Origin: an uncultured Oscillospiraceae bacterium
Lineage (GTDB): Bacteria; Bacillota; Clostridia; Oscillospirales; Acutalibacteraceae
Direction: 5' to 3'
Length of the DNA stretch: 64,000 nt
Assembly: GCA_900540305.1 (NCBI GenBank)
Contig: UQFL01000004.1
Location: 1-64,000 of the forward strand
Position 1 is the first letter of the stretch; every line of letters starts with the position of its first letter. The notes below the pieces were generated by a model. That model had not been told where the DNA came from and made no database searches. It was given only the letters and a program-made list of their open reading frames with translations. Positions 52,981 through 61,899 of this stretch are shown here, piece by piece. The position numbers were made by a program, and so were the translations under genes.

Positions 52981-54354
52981 ATGGCACAGTTGTGGAAAGG
53001 CAGGTTCAAAAAGGAACTTGCGAAAGAGACAAATGATTTCAACTCTTCTATAAGCTTTGACAGCAGAATGTTTGAAGAGGATATTACGGGCAGTATGGCA
53101 CACGCCGCAATGCTCGGAGCAACGGGAATTATAGATAAAAGCGAAAGTGAAAAAATTATTCAGGGACTTTCTGAAATTCTTGACGATATTAAAAGCGGCA
53201 AGCTTGAAATTGATATGAGTGCCGAGGATATTCACACATTTATAGAGGGTGAATTGACGGCAAGGCTTGATCAAACGGGAAAAAGGCTGCACACCGCCCG
53301 CTCAAGAAACGACCAGGTTGCGCTTGATATCCGCCTTACGCTCAGAAAAGAAATCGGCGAAATTGAAGAAAAGGTAAAAGAATTAATTGCCGTTATCTGT
53401 GACAAAGCTGAATCTAATACCGACACAATTATGCCCGGTTACACTCATCTTCAAAGGGCACAGCCCATCACCTTTGCACACCATATTATGGCTTATGCGG
53501 CTATGCTTTGCAGAGACCTTGACAGGCTCAGCGATGTAAAAAGAAGAATGAATGTCTGCCCGCTTGGCTCAGGCGCTCTTGCAGGAACTACCTATCAGCT
53601 TGACAGAGAAATGACGGCAAAAGAACTTGGTTTTGATTCAATCACTCTCAACTCTCTTGACGGCGTTTCTGACAGAGATTTCTGCATAGAACTTGCGGCG
53701 GCGCTTTCTCTTATTATGGTGCATCTTTCAAGATTTTCGGAAGAGATTATTATGTGGTGCAGCTGGGAATTCAAATTTGTTGAACTTGACGATGCATTTT
53801 CAACAGGCTCTTCAATAATGCCGCAGAAGAAAAACCCCGACATTGCAGAACTTGTAAGAGGAAAGAGCGGCAGAGTTTTCGGCGACCTCACTACCCTGCT
53901 TACAATCATGAAAGGTATTGCGCTTGCGTACAACAAGGATATGCAGGAAGATAAAGAGGCAATCTTTGACGCTGTTGACACAGTTAAAATGTGTCTTACA
54001 GCTTTCACTCCGATGATTGAAACCATGACTGTTTTGAAAGAAAACATGAGAAATGCGGCGGCAAAAGGCTTCATTAACGCTACTGACTGCGCAGATTATC
54101 TTGTTGGAAAAGGACTTCCCTTCAGAGACGCTTACAAAGCAACGGGTGAGCTTGTTGCGCTTTGCATAGACAAGGGCGTTACGCTGGAAACGCTTGATTT
54201 AAGCGAATACAAAGCTGTTTGCGATTTGTTTGATGAAGAGGTTTACACCGCAATTAATCTTGAAAAATGCGTTGCAGACAGACTTGTTGCAGGAGGCCCG
54301 AGCAAAGAGAGCGTTGCAAAGCAGATTGAAGCGGCACGCAAGGCAATCGGTTAA
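52981..54354 (+). CDS. argH: Argininosuccinate lyase
   Basis: 457 residues, normal length. The signature GSSIMPQKKNPD carries the catalytic serine. LWKGRFKKE, TARSRNDQVA and THLQRAQPI are also diagnostic. It splits argininosuccinate into arginine and fumarate. The ATG at 52981 has AAAGGGA upstream; an in-frame ATG at 52963 would add six residues without family support. Confidence 0.96.
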   Translation: MAQLWKGRFKKELAKETNDFNSSISFDSRMFEEDITGSMAHAAMLGATGIIDKSESEKIIQGLSEILDDIKSGKLEIDMSAEDIHTFIEGELTARLDQTGKRLHTARSRNDQVALDIRLTLRKEIGEIEEKVKELIAVICDKAESNTDTIMPGYTHLQRAQPITFAHHIMAYAAMLCRDLDRLSDVKRRMNVCPLGSGALAGTTYQLDREMTAKELGFDSITLNSLDGVSDRDFCIELAAALSLIMVHLSRFSEEIIMWCSWEFKFVELDDAFSTGSSIMPQKKNPDIAELVRGKSGRVFGDLTTLLTIMKGIALAYNKDMQEDKEAIFDAVDTVKMCLTAFTPMIETMTVLKENMRNAAAKGFINATDCADYLVGKGLPFRDAYKATGELVALCIDKGVTLETLDLSEYKAVCDLFDEEVYTAINLEKCVADRLVAGGPSKESVAKQIEAARKAIG

Positions 54355-54396
54355 TCTTTCACTCTCTTATCCATTTGTTAATATTCCATTATTTCG

Positions 54397-54426
54397 TTGA
54401 CACGGCAAAGCAAAGTGGTTTATAAT
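54397..54426 (+). promoter_or_regulatory. Promoter of degV
   Basis: TTGACA (54397-54402), an 18-base spacer and TATAAT (54421-54426), leaving a ~26-base leader. Confidence 0.8.
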
Positions 54427-54458
54427 AAGTTGAATTAAACTTTTAAGGATACGATAAT

Positions 54459-55322
54459 ATGGCTTATAAAATTGTTGTTGATTCCTGCTGTGATATCACA
54501 GAGGATATGAAAAGCTGGGAGAATCTTGAAATAGTTCCGCTTACACTTCAGATAGGCGATTACGCAATCAAAGACGATAAAGATTTTGACCAGGATGATT
54601 TTATTTCAAGAATGGTAAACAGCAACGAGCTTGCTAAATCAGCGTGTCCCTCTCCCGAAGCATTCGCAAACGCCTGCAAAGGTGATTTTGACGAGGTTTA
54701 TATTTTAACTATTACAGACAAACTGAGCGGCTGCTATAACAGCGCAGTTCAAGGTGTGAATCTCTATAAGGAAGAAAATGGAGAGGATAAAAAGATACAC
54801 ATTTTCAATTCTCTTGCAACATCGGGACTTGAAACGCTGATGGCTCACGAGATTAAGCGCATTGCCGACAGCGGCGCTGATTTTGACACAATAGTTAAAG
54901 ATATTGAAAAATACTGCGTTGAAAACTGCGGCTTGTATTTCTGCCTTGAAAGTCTTGACGCACTCAAAGGAAACGGCAGACTTTTCAATCTTGCCGCAAA
55001 TGTTATTGAAGCGCTGAGAGTTAAACTCATATGCAAGAGAACGGATTACGGAAACATCTCTGTTGCAGGCAAGGATTTAACTCAAAACCGAGCATTATCA
55101 AAACTCGCCGCTTTGATTTCAAAGGATGTTCAGGGCGCTGATCTTAAAGATAAACGCTGTATAATAAGCCATGTTTGCTGCCCCGAAAAGGCACAGCTTG
55201 TTAAAGACAACATTAAAAAATGTTGTGATTATTCCGATGAAAATATCATCATTTTAAAAGCAAGCGGTCTCAATTCGCTTTACGCTTCAAACGGTGGAAT
55301 AATCGTTTCATTTGAAAAATAA
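54459..55322 (+). CDS. DegV-family fatty-acid-binding protein
   Basis: 287 residues. DSCCDITEDM at the N-terminus, the substrate-loop ITDKLSGCYNSA and VAGKD later are DegV traits, and ASGLNSLYASNGGIIVSFE ends the C-terminal lobe. DegV (FakB-like) proteins bind a fatty acid and present it for phosphorylation by FakA; no fakA is present here. AAGGAT lies before the ATG. A single-gene transcript with a strong terminator. Confidence 0.9.
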   Translation: MAYKIVVDSCCDITEDMKSWENLEIVPLTLQIGDYAIKDDKDFDQDDFISRMVNSNELAKSACPSPEAFANACKGDFDEVYILTITDKLSGCYNSAVQGVNLYKEENGEDKKIHIFNSLATSGLETLMAHEIKRIADSGADFDTIVKDIEKYCVENCGLYFCLESLDALKGNGRLFNLAANVIEALRVKLICKRTDYGNISVAGKDLTQNRALSKLAALISKDVQGADLKDKRCIISHVCCPEKAQLVKDNIKKCCDYSDENIIILKASGLNSLYASNGGIIVSFEK

Positions 55323-55333
55323 TATATATAATT

Positions 55334-55369
55334 AACGCTCCCGAAGTTATAGCTTCGGGAGCGTTTTTG
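55334..55369. terminator. Bidirectional terminator between degV and hydF
   Basis: AACGCTCCCGAAG / CTTCGGGAGCGTT with loop TTATAG, followed by TTTTGTTTG on the plus strand. Confidence 0.93.
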
Positions 55370-55382
55370 TTTGTCATTCACT

Positions 55383-56576
55383 TTAAAAATCAATATCAGG
55401 AATCGGCTTAACGCTTCTTTTGAGTATGCCCTGCATATAAGCAATCGCCGTTCCGTAGTTCGTAAACGGCACACCCTGTTCAGCGGCACTCTTCATTCTG
55501 AATTTCATTTCATTTGCGTTGAGCATACAGCCGCCGCAGTGAATTATCAAATCAAAAGATGAAAGATCACTTGGGAAACCGCCGCCGCTGCTCCATTCAA
55601 ACTGAAGTTCTTTTTTTGTGTATTCCTTAATCCACTTTGGAAGCTTTACCGTGCCTATATCATCGCATTGACGGTGATGAGTACACCCCTCGCTGATAAG
55701 TATTTTTGAGCCGTTTTCAAGGCGGCTTATTACTTTTGTGCCTACGACAGCTGTTTTCAGAAAGCCTTTATGCCTCGCCATCAATATTGAAAATGATGTG
55801 AGCGGAATATCTGCAGGCACAGCCTTTGAAACAAAGCCGAAAACCTGTGAATCCGTTATGACAAGCGCAGGCTTTTTTGAAAGTGCGGCAAGCGTGCTTT
55901 CAAGTTCCGTCTCTCTTGTAACAACTGCTGTTGCGCCCGTGTCTATAATATCCCTGACTGCCTGCTGCTGCGGGAGAATGAGCCTGCCCTTAGGCGCGGC
56001 GGAATCTATCGGAGTTACAAGCACAACTATATCCCCTGCACTTATAATATCGCCCACAAAACGAACAGTATTCTTTTGTGGCTTATATAGCTTTCCGAGA
56101 GCATTTTTCAAATCTTCAACGCCTGTTATATTAATGGCGCTTGTATATATGATATTTTCTTTTTGCGAGATTTCACCTTCATACAAATCAGCCTTGTTAG
56201 CCGCAATAAGATAAGGTATTCCCCTTTTCTCAAATATAGATAAAAGCTCTTTTTCAGCCTGCAAAAATTCTCTTCCCGCCACGGTTACGAGAACGGCTAT
56301 ATCACAGTTTCGCAGTATTTTTTCAGTAGCCGCAACTCTTTTTTCACCGAGTTCTCCCGTATCGTCATAACCGGGTGTATCAATAATCGTAACCGGGCCT
56401 ATCGGAAGCAGTTCCATAGATTTTTTTACAGGGTCGGTAGTTGTGCCCTTTACATTGCTGACAACTGAAAGCGGCTGACCCGTAACAGCGTTTACAAGAC
56501 TGCTTTTTCCCGAATTAGCACAGCCGAAAAAACCTATATGCACCCTTTCTGCCGACGGCGTATCATTTAAGCCCAT
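55383..56576 (-). CDS. hydF: [FeFe]-hydrogenase maturation GTPase HydF
   Basis: 397 residues. The GTPase domain has GCANSGKSS (G1), KGTTTDP (G2), DTPGYDD (G3) and NKAD (G4). The C-terminal iron-sulfur site is CTHH with HCGGC, the C-x-H...C-x-x-C pattern of HydF. It is the scaffold that receives the 2Fe subcluster from HydE/HydG and hands it to the hydrogenase. It is the last gene of the TM1266-hydE-hydG-hydF series. Confidence 0.95.
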   Translation of the reverse strand: MGLNDTPSAERVHIGFFGCANSGKSSLVNAVTGQPLSVVSNVKGTTTDPVKKSMELLPIGPVTIIDTPGYDDTGELGEKRVAATEKILRNCDIAVLVTVAGREFLQAEKELLSIFEKRGIPYLIAANKADLYEGEISQKENIIYTSAINITGVEDLKNALGKLYKPQKNTVRFVGDIISAGDIVVLVTPIDSAAPKGRLILPQQQAVRDIIDTGATAVVTRETELESTLAALSKKPALVITDSQVFGFVSKAVPADIPLTSFSILMARHKGFLKTAVVGTKVISRLENGSKILISEGCTHHRQCDDIGTVKLPKWIKEYTKKELQFEWSSGGGFPSDLSSFDLIIHCGGCMLNANEMKFRMKSAAEQGVPFTNYGTAIAYMQGILKRSVKPIPDIDF

Positions 56577-56598
56577 AAAATCCTCCTGATTTTAAATA

Positions 56599-58020
56599 TC
56601 AGAAACGAAAATCTCTTTCTCCGTTTTCTATCTTAACAAGTCTTTCTCTTACAATCTCTTTAACCTTTTCACTGCCTATATTTTCAATTTCTTTTTCAAT
56701 CAGCGCTTCGCCTTTCTTTCTTGTGTCCTCGCTTGCGTAGTCCATAAGAAATTCTTTGAGCGTCATAAGCGCATTGGGATGACAGCAGTTTTGAATCTGA
56801 CCCGATTTGCAAAGGCTCATAAATCGGTCTCCCGTTCTGCCCTCTCTGTAACAAGCAGTGCAGAAAGACGGAATATAACCAGCAGTCATAAGCCAGTTCA
56901 CAACTTCATCAAGCGTTCTGTTATCAGAAACATCAAACTGCTCAGTATCGTGGGGTCTCTCCTCCTCGCAGTAACCGCCCACAGATGTGCGTGAACCTCC
57001 GCTTATCTGACTAACGCCGAGGCGAATAATCTCTTCCCTTACCTTCGGGGTTTCTCTTGTTGAAATGATCATACCCGTATACGGAACGGCAATTCTGATA
57101 CAAGCGGCAATTTTGCAGAACATTTCATCACTTAAAGAATTGTCAAAATCAGTGGGGTCTATGTCGTCCGCCCTCTTTACACGGGGAACGCTGATTGTGT
57201 GGGGACCTACACCGTGTACGGCTTCAAGATGCTCTGCGTGCATCAAAAGTCCTGCAAATTCATATCTGTATTTATCAAGTCCGAAAAGAACACCGATTCC
57301 GACATCGTCTATGCCGCCTTCCATTGCCCTGTCCATAGCTTCCGTATGATATGCGTAGTTATGTTTGGGTCCTGTGGGGTGGAGATATTCATAGCTTTCC
57401 TTGTGATATGTTTCCTGAAACAGTATGTAAGTACCTATTCCTGCTTCCTTGAGTTTTCTGTAATTTTCAACTGTTGTTGCGGCAATATTTACATTAACTC
57501 TTCTGATTGCGCCGTTTTTATGTTTTATTGAATAGATGGTTTTTATGCAGTCAAGTATATACTCAATCGGATTGTTTACAGGGTCTTCACCTGCTTCAAT
57601 GGCAAGGCGCTTATGCCCCATATCCTGAAGAGCGATAACCTCTTTCGCAACCTCTTCCTGAGTGAGCTTTTTACGAACAATATGTTTATTTTTCTGATGA
57701 TAAGGGCAGTAAAGGCAGCCGTTTACACAGTAGTTAGAAAGATAAAGAGGTGCAAACATAACAATTCTGTTGCCGTAAAAATCTTTTTTTATCTGCTCTG
57801 CAAGGTCATATATTTCCTTAACCTTTTCCTCATTATCGCAGGCAAGAAGTACGCTTGCCTCCCTGTGTGACAAACCTTTGCGAAGCTTTGCCTTTTCAAT
57901 TATAGAATCAACATAAGCCAAATCGTCTTTATGCTCATCGGCAAATTTAAGCGTTTCAAGTATTTCGGCGTGGTTTATAAACTCTTCCGCCTTTAGTGAT
58001 TTCGGATCATATTTTATCAT
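56599..58020 (-). CDS. hydG: [FeFe]-hydrogenase maturase HydG (radical SAM)
   Basis: 473 residues. The radical-SAM motif is CVNGCLYCPY near residue 98, and the second cluster motif Cys-x2-Cys-x22-Cys (CTAC to NCC) is complete in the C-terminal tail, as required for making the Fe(CO)2CN synthon. It cleaves tyrosine to CO, CN- and p-cresol. It lies between hydE and hydF. ThiH is related, but the extra tail cluster identifies HydG. Confidence 0.96.
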   Translation of the reverse strand: MIKYDPKSLKAEEFINHAEILETLKFADEHKDDLAYVDSIIEKAKLRKGLSHREASVLLACDNEEKVKEIYDLAEQIKKDFYGNRIVMFAPLYLSNYCVNGCLYCPYHQKNKHIVRKKLTQEEVAKEVIALQDMGHKRLAIEAGEDPVNNPIEYILDCIKTIYSIKHKNGAIRRVNVNIAATTVENYRKLKEAGIGTYILFQETYHKESYEYLHPTGPKHNYAYHTEAMDRAMEGGIDDVGIGVLFGLDKYRYEFAGLLMHAEHLEAVHGVGPHTISVPRVKRADDIDPTDFDNSLSDEMFCKIAACIRIAVPYTGMIISTRETPKVREEIIRLGVSQISGGSRTSVGGYCEEERPHDTEQFDVSDNRTLDEVVNWLMTAGYIPSFCTACYREGRTGDRFMSLCKSGQIQNCCHPNALMTLKEFLMDYASEDTRKKGEALIEKEIENIGSEKVKEIVRERLVKIENGERDFRF

Positions 58021-58079
58021 TTCTTTTCACCTTTCCGTATATACGGCTTACGCCGTTTGATTAAATTCAATCAGCAGGA

Positions 58080-59123
58080 TTACGGTTTGTAATCTCCTCT
58101 GTCTGTCACAACCTCATAACCTGCTTTTGCAAGCTGCGTTTTCAGCTCAATAAGTCCCTGCGCCGCTTCCGTACCCGAATAAGCCTTTTTATTGTAAAGA
58201 GTATATTTGCCTCTTACATTTTCGGGCGAAAGATTCGGCATAACCACATTAGCGCCTGCTTTTATTCCTGCTATTCGTCCGTTTTCATCAACAGTTGCAA
58301 GGGCGGTTGTTGCGGGAATCAGGGCGTGCGGAATCGTCAGCCTTATAAGACCGAGCATAAATACCGTAAGCTCTGCTGACGAGCTTTGCATATTGCAAAA
58401 CGGCGTATCCTTATGAGATATAAAAGGGCCTATTCCCACCATTTCGGGGTTTAGCCGTTTTAAAAAAATTAATTCCTCCGCAAGATTTTCAACAGTTTGA
58501 TAAGGCGAGCCAACCATAAATCCTGCGCCTGTTTGAAAACCGAGCAATTTTAAATCTTCAAGGCATCTCATTCTGTTTTCAAGGCTCATTTGAGCAGGGT
58601 GCAGTTTAGAATAATGAACGCTGTCCGCTGTTTCGTGGCGCAGTAAATAACGGTCTGCACCCGCATTTTTGAACGCCTCGTAGCTTTTTCTGCTTTTCTC
58701 GCCTATCGAAAGAGTTACAGCACAGTCGGGAAACGAGGTTTTAAGAGCCTTAACAACAGAGCAGATTTTTTCATCCGTAAAATAAACATCTTCCCCGCCC
58801 TGAAGAACAAAGGTGCGAAAGCCGAGTTTATAGCCCTCTTCAGCGCACTGTAAAATTTCATCCTGTGTCAGTCTGTAACGGGAAACTTTCATATTTTCAC
58901 GCCGAATACCGCAGTAATAGCAGTTGTTTTTACAGTAGTTGGTAAACTCAATCAGCCCTCTGATATATACTTTATTTGAGTAAATGCTTTTAGCAACAGC
59001 GCTTGAATTTTCAAAAAGATAATCCCTGCACTGCTCTCTGTTTTCAATCAGAAAAGCATATTCTTCTTTTTTGAGCAGGCTTTCTTTTCTGAGCCTGTCA
59101 ATCAATTCCTTACACATTTGCAT
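58080..59123 (-). CDS. hydE: [FeFe]-hydrogenase maturase HydE (radical SAM)
   Basis: 347 residues. The motif CKNNCYYCG near residue 63 is CxxxCxxC, and the BATS-like C-terminal region of BioB relatives follows. HydE acts in making the azadithiolate bridge of the H-cluster. It overlaps the TM1266-type gene by 14 bases, so translation is coupled; hydG follows after 60 bases. Confidence 0.95.
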   Translation of the reverse strand: MQMCKELIDRLRKESLLKKEEYAFLIENREQCRDYLFENSSAVAKSIYSNKVYIRGLIEFTNYCKNNCYYCGIRRENMKVSRYRLTQDEILQCAEEGYKLGFRTFVLQGGEDVYFTDEKICSVVKALKTSFPDCAVTLSIGEKSRKSYEAFKNAGADRYLLRHETADSVHYSKLHPAQMSLENRMRCLEDLKLLGFQTGAGFMVGSPYQTVENLAEELIFLKRLNPEMVGIGPFISHKDTPFCNMQSSSAELTVFMLGLIRLTIPHALIPATTALATVDENGRIAGIKAGANVVMPNLSPENVRGKYTLYNKKAYSGTEAAQGLIELKTQLAKAGYEVVTDRGDYKP

Positions 59124-59355
59124 AAGCTGTTTTTGCGCTGACGCCGCTGAGTCTTCCGATTTTTCCTCCGAGGGTGCTTATAATGTCCTGCGGTGCGTCA
59201 ACGGCAATTGAAATTATATTTATATTCTTTTTGTGATAAGGCACGCCCATTCTGCCTATGATATAATCACCAAACTGCGACAGAATTTCATTGAGTTCGG
59301 GAACGCTGTCCTTATTTTCAACGATAATGGCAATAAGAGCAACTCTTGTTTCCAT
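59110..59355 (-). CDS. TM1266-type iron-only hydrogenase system regulator
   Basis: 81 residues. ALIAIIVEN and the ACT/NikR-C-like core GRMGVPYHKKNINIISIAVDAP match the TM1266 family, small ligand-binding proteins regularly encoded with HydE/F/G and supposed to sense a metal or a small molecule. AAAGGAG lies 6 bases before the ATG at 59355; a longer reading frame would begin inside the terminator hairpin and is rejected. First gene of the operon. Confidence 0.88.
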   Translation of the reverse strand: METRVALIAIIVENKDSVPELNEILSQFGDYIIGRMGVPYHKKNINIISIAVDAPQDIISTLGGKIGRLSGVSAKTAYANV

Positions 59356-59371
59356 AAATACTCCTTTCAAA

Positions 59372-59490
59372 ACAAAAAGCCGCGCCCGAAAGCGCGGCAT
59401 GGTCAGTCATAAATAAAAACAGACTTTATTCATCATAACCGTATTGCGACTTTCGGTCAGGGTAAAAACGCTTTCCGTCAGATTAATACA
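59372..59490 (-). promoter_or_regulatory. Leader with terminator ahead of the hydrogenase maturation operon
   Basis: A ~135-base leader runs from the promoter to the gene start at 59355. It ends in a perfect GCCGCGC / GCGCGGC stem (59379-59398) followed by TTTTTGTTTT, directly before the ribosome site, which is the layout of an attenuator or riboswitch. Upstream are a long A/T-rich hairpin with GGTTA/TGACC at its base and two CTGAC[C/G]GAAAG copies. I recognise no known riboswitch class. Confidence 0.75.
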
Positions 59491-59496
59491 AAAGTT

Positions 59497-59525
59497 ATTT
59501 TAACATTATTTTTAAACACTTTCAA
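59497..59525 (-). promoter_or_regulatory. Promoter of the hydrogenase maturation operon
   Basis: TTGAAA (59525-59520), a 17-base spacer and TAAAAT (59502-59497) on the minus strand; predicted start near 59490. Confidence 0.75.
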
Positions 59526-59531
59526 TATATG

Positions 59532-59559
59532 TTGCTTTAATTTTAAATTGTTGTATAAT
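59532..59559 (+). promoter_or_regulatory. Promoter of the rluA-family gene
   Basis: TTGCTT (59532-59537), a 16-base spacer and TATAAT (59554-59559). The predicted start is at or within a base or two of the ATG at 59566. Confidence 0.6.
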
Positions 59560-59565
59560 TTTATT

Positions 59566-60432
59566 ATGAGACAAATTGAATTTTTAATTACTCAAAAAGA
59601 CGACGGCAAACAAATTCGTGATTTTTTAAAGAATTTCGGCTTTTCTACAGCGCTTATAACCAAACTCAAAAAGACTGAAAACGGAATTTTGAAAAACGGC
59701 GAATTTGCAAGGTCTATCGACTTTCTAAATGAAGGCGACAAGATAACAGTAAACATTGAAAGCTCGGGAGAAATGCCTGAACCGTCAAACGCCAAAATTG
59801 AAATAGTTTATGAGGACGAGGATATTCTTGTTGCAAACAAGCCCCCGAAAATGCCCGTTCACGAGAGCAGAAACCACAGGGGTGACGCTCTTTCAAACGC
59901 AGTTGCGGCTCATATAAAAAAGAACACGGCATTTAGAGCGGTGTACAGACTTGACAGGGACACGAGCGGGCTTGTTTTGATTGCCAAAAACGAACTTGCC
60001 GCTGCAAAACTCGCAGGAAAAATCGATAAAGATTATTACGCTGTTGTTTGCGGGAAAATCAAAGGAAATTCCATAATAGACCAGCCTATAAAAAGACTTG
60101 GAAGCAGCATAATAAAAAGGGGCGTTGCGCCCGACGGCGAACGAGCAGTCACAAAATACACAAGTATATTTACAGGCGAAAAATATTCTCTTTTAAAAAT
60201 CAACCTTGAAACGGGAAGAACACACCAGATAAGAGTTCATTTTTCGCATCTAGGCTACCCGCTTGCAGGTGACGACCTCTATGGACAGCCGTGCGAGGAT
60301 ATGGACAGGCAGGCGCTTCACTGCAAGGCGATAAGATTTACACATCCTGTCACCTTAGAAAAAATGAGCATTGAATGTGATTTTCCAAGTGATTTTAAAG
60401 AGCTTATAAACACAGCTAAAAGTGATAAATGA
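59566..60432 (+). CDS. RluA-family pseudouridine synthase
   Basis: 288 residues. An S4-like RNA-binding segment (about 1-75) precedes the catalytic domain. YRLDRDTSG near residue 125 has the catalytic aspartate, and TGRTHQIRVH is the conserved RNA-contact strand. It makes pseudouridine in rRNA or tRNA; the exact site cannot be read. The ATG at 59566 has no ribosome site and begins about where transcription should, suggesting a leaderless message. It is the first gene of a three-gene run ending with luxS. Confidence 0.9.
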   Translation: MRQIEFLITQKDDGKQIRDFLKNFGFSTALITKLKKTENGILKNGEFARSIDFLNEGDKITVNIESSGEMPEPSNAKIEIVYEDEDILVANKPPKMPVHESRNHRGDALSNAVAAHIKKNTAFRAVYRLDRDTSGLVLIAKNELAAAKLAGKIDKDYYAVVCGKIKGNSIIDQPIKRLGSSIIKRGVAPDGERAVTKYTSIFTGEKYSLLKINLETGRTHQIRVHFSHLGYPLAGDDLYGQPCEDMDRQALHCKAIRFTHPVTLEKMSIECDFPSDFKELINTAKSDK

Positions 60433-60444
60433 GGAGAAAAAACT

Positions 60445-61365
60445 ATGCCGGCATTTTCAACGCATTATTTATTTGCTAAGGAAATGATTCCGATTGTTGA
60501 GGAAAAAATGCACACAAAACTTGACCGAAACGCAGTTATGATTGGCGCTCAGGGGCCTGATATTTTCTTTTTCCACAGGGCTTTTCCGTGGCAAAAAGGC
60601 AAAACACTGCGCTCGGCAGGCTCAATAATGCACCGCTCAAAATGCGGCGATATTGTTGACCGTTTCAGAAAACATATGGAAACTCAAGGTTTTTCTGAAA
60701 TTTCGCAGAGCTATATATACGGCTTTTTAATGCACTATGCGCTTGACAGGACCTGCCATCCGTATGTTTATTTTATGCAGGATGTTATAACGGATAAATT
60801 TAAGCGAATGAACCCAAAATCCGTTCATAATATGATTGAGGCTTCTATTGATTCGGTTATGATAAACCGTATTGAAAATGAAGACAAGCCCAGAGCGTTT
60901 AACACTGAAAACACTTTTAACTATACTCAGGACGAGCTTTTGATTGCATCTTCAGTTATAGAAAGCGCTTCAGAAATAGTATCTCCCATTAAATACTCGC
61001 AAAGCGACGCCGCAACAGCAATTGAGGACACAAAGGCGGCTCAGAAAATAATGAATGACAAAAACGGCAGGAAACACGCCTGCCTTGATATAGCTGAAAA
61101 AATCGTGGCACCTATAACAAAAAATTTTAAAATTTCATCATTCCTTCGTACAGACGACTTGGAAAACGCTTACAAATATGTTAATATATACAACAGAGGC
61201 TGGAAATCGCCATTCGGGGGAAACATACGCCGTGAAAGCTTTTTTGATTTGTTTGAGAAATCTAAATCAGACGCGCTCGATATGATAATCGGTTTTGAAA
61301 AAGGCTTGACGGGATTTGATATAACCCGAAACATATCATTTTTAACAGGAGTTGAATTAAAGTGA
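60445..61365 (+). CDS. Zinc-dependent phospholipase C family protein
   Basis: 306 residues. The N-terminal THYLFAKEM, GAQGPDIFFFH and the later YGFLMHYALDRTCHPYVY hold the histidines and aspartates of the PLC/P1-nuclease-like zinc site. No signal peptide, unlike the secreted toxins, so it is probably cytoplasmic with unknown substrate. GAGGAG lies before the ATG. It ends by overlapping luxS (GTGA). Confidence 0.82.
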   Translation: MPAFSTHYLFAKEMIPIVEEKMHTKLDRNAVMIGAQGPDIFFFHRAFPWQKGKTLRSAGSIMHRSKCGDIVDRFRKHMETQGFSEISQSYIYGFLMHYALDRTCHPYVYFMQDVITDKFKRMNPKSVHNMIEASIDSVMINRIENEDKPRAFNTENTFNYTQDELLIASSVIESASEIVSPIKYSQSDAATAIEDTKAAQKIMNDKNGRKHACLDIAEKIVAPITKNFKISSFLRTDDLENAYKYVNIYNRGWKSPFGGNIRRESFFDLFEKSKSDALDMIIGFEKGLTGFDITRNISFLTGVELK

Positions 61366-61820
61366 AAACAATACCGAGTTTTCAGATTGACCACAACAAG
61401 CTGACTAAAGGAATTTATATCAGCAGAATAGACGATGATATTACCACCTATGACATCAGAATGAGAGAGCCAAACCGTGAAACGGTTATGACAAATGCCG
61501 CAATGCACACTATTGAGCATCTTTTTGCAACATATGTGCGCAACACAGAATTCGGCGATAATATCATTTATTTTGGGCCTATGGGATGCAGAACGGGATT
61601 TTATTTTCTCACCCGTTCACTTTCAGACGGTTATTCAATCAATCTTATAAAAGAAGCGTTTCAGTTTATTGCGGATTACTGGGGAATGATTCCCGGCGCT
61701 TCAATGAAAGAGTGCGGAAACTGCACAGACCACAACCTTGCTCAGGCAAAGGAAGAAGCAAAGGAATTTCTTGAAGTTATAAGAGACTGGACTAAAGAAG
61801 ACCTTAAATATCCCGAATAA
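61362..61820 (+). CDS. luxS: S-ribosylhomocysteine lyase
   Basis: 152 residues, the standard length. The zinc site is HTIEH near residue 48 and the cysteine in KECGNCTDHNL near 122; MGCRTGFY holds the catalytic Cys. LuxS splits S-ribosylhomocysteine to homocysteine and DPD, the precursor of autoinducer-2, as part of the activated methyl cycle. The start is GTG, overlapping the upstream stop by GTGA, so it depends on translational coupling with the phospholipase-like gene. Confidence 0.97.
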   Translation: MKTIPSFQIDHNKLTKGIYISRIDDDITTYDIRMREPNRETVMTNAAMHTIEHLFATYVRNTEFGDNIIYFGPMGCRTGFYFLTRSLSDGYSINLIKEAFQFIADYWGMIPGASMKECGNCTDHNLAQAKEEAKEFLEVIRDWTKEDLKYPE

Positions 61821-61858
61821 TATAAGTTTTAAAGGTCTATTTAACCTAATAACAATTA

Positions 61859-61897
61859 AACGCCCCACCGCTTACATCAGCGGCGAGGCGTTTTTAT
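61859..61897. terminator. Terminator after luxS
   Basis: AACGCC...CCGC / GCGG...GGCGTT with 3-base internal loop and TTTTT on the plus strand; A-run on the other side also serves the convergent serine hydrolase gene. Confidence 0.85.
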
Positions 61898-61899
61898 GC

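Noticed and set aside
59356..59400. Longer TM1266-type protein starting at 59400
   Set aside because: The added residues would be encoded by the GC-rich terminator hairpin; AAAGGAG favours 59355.
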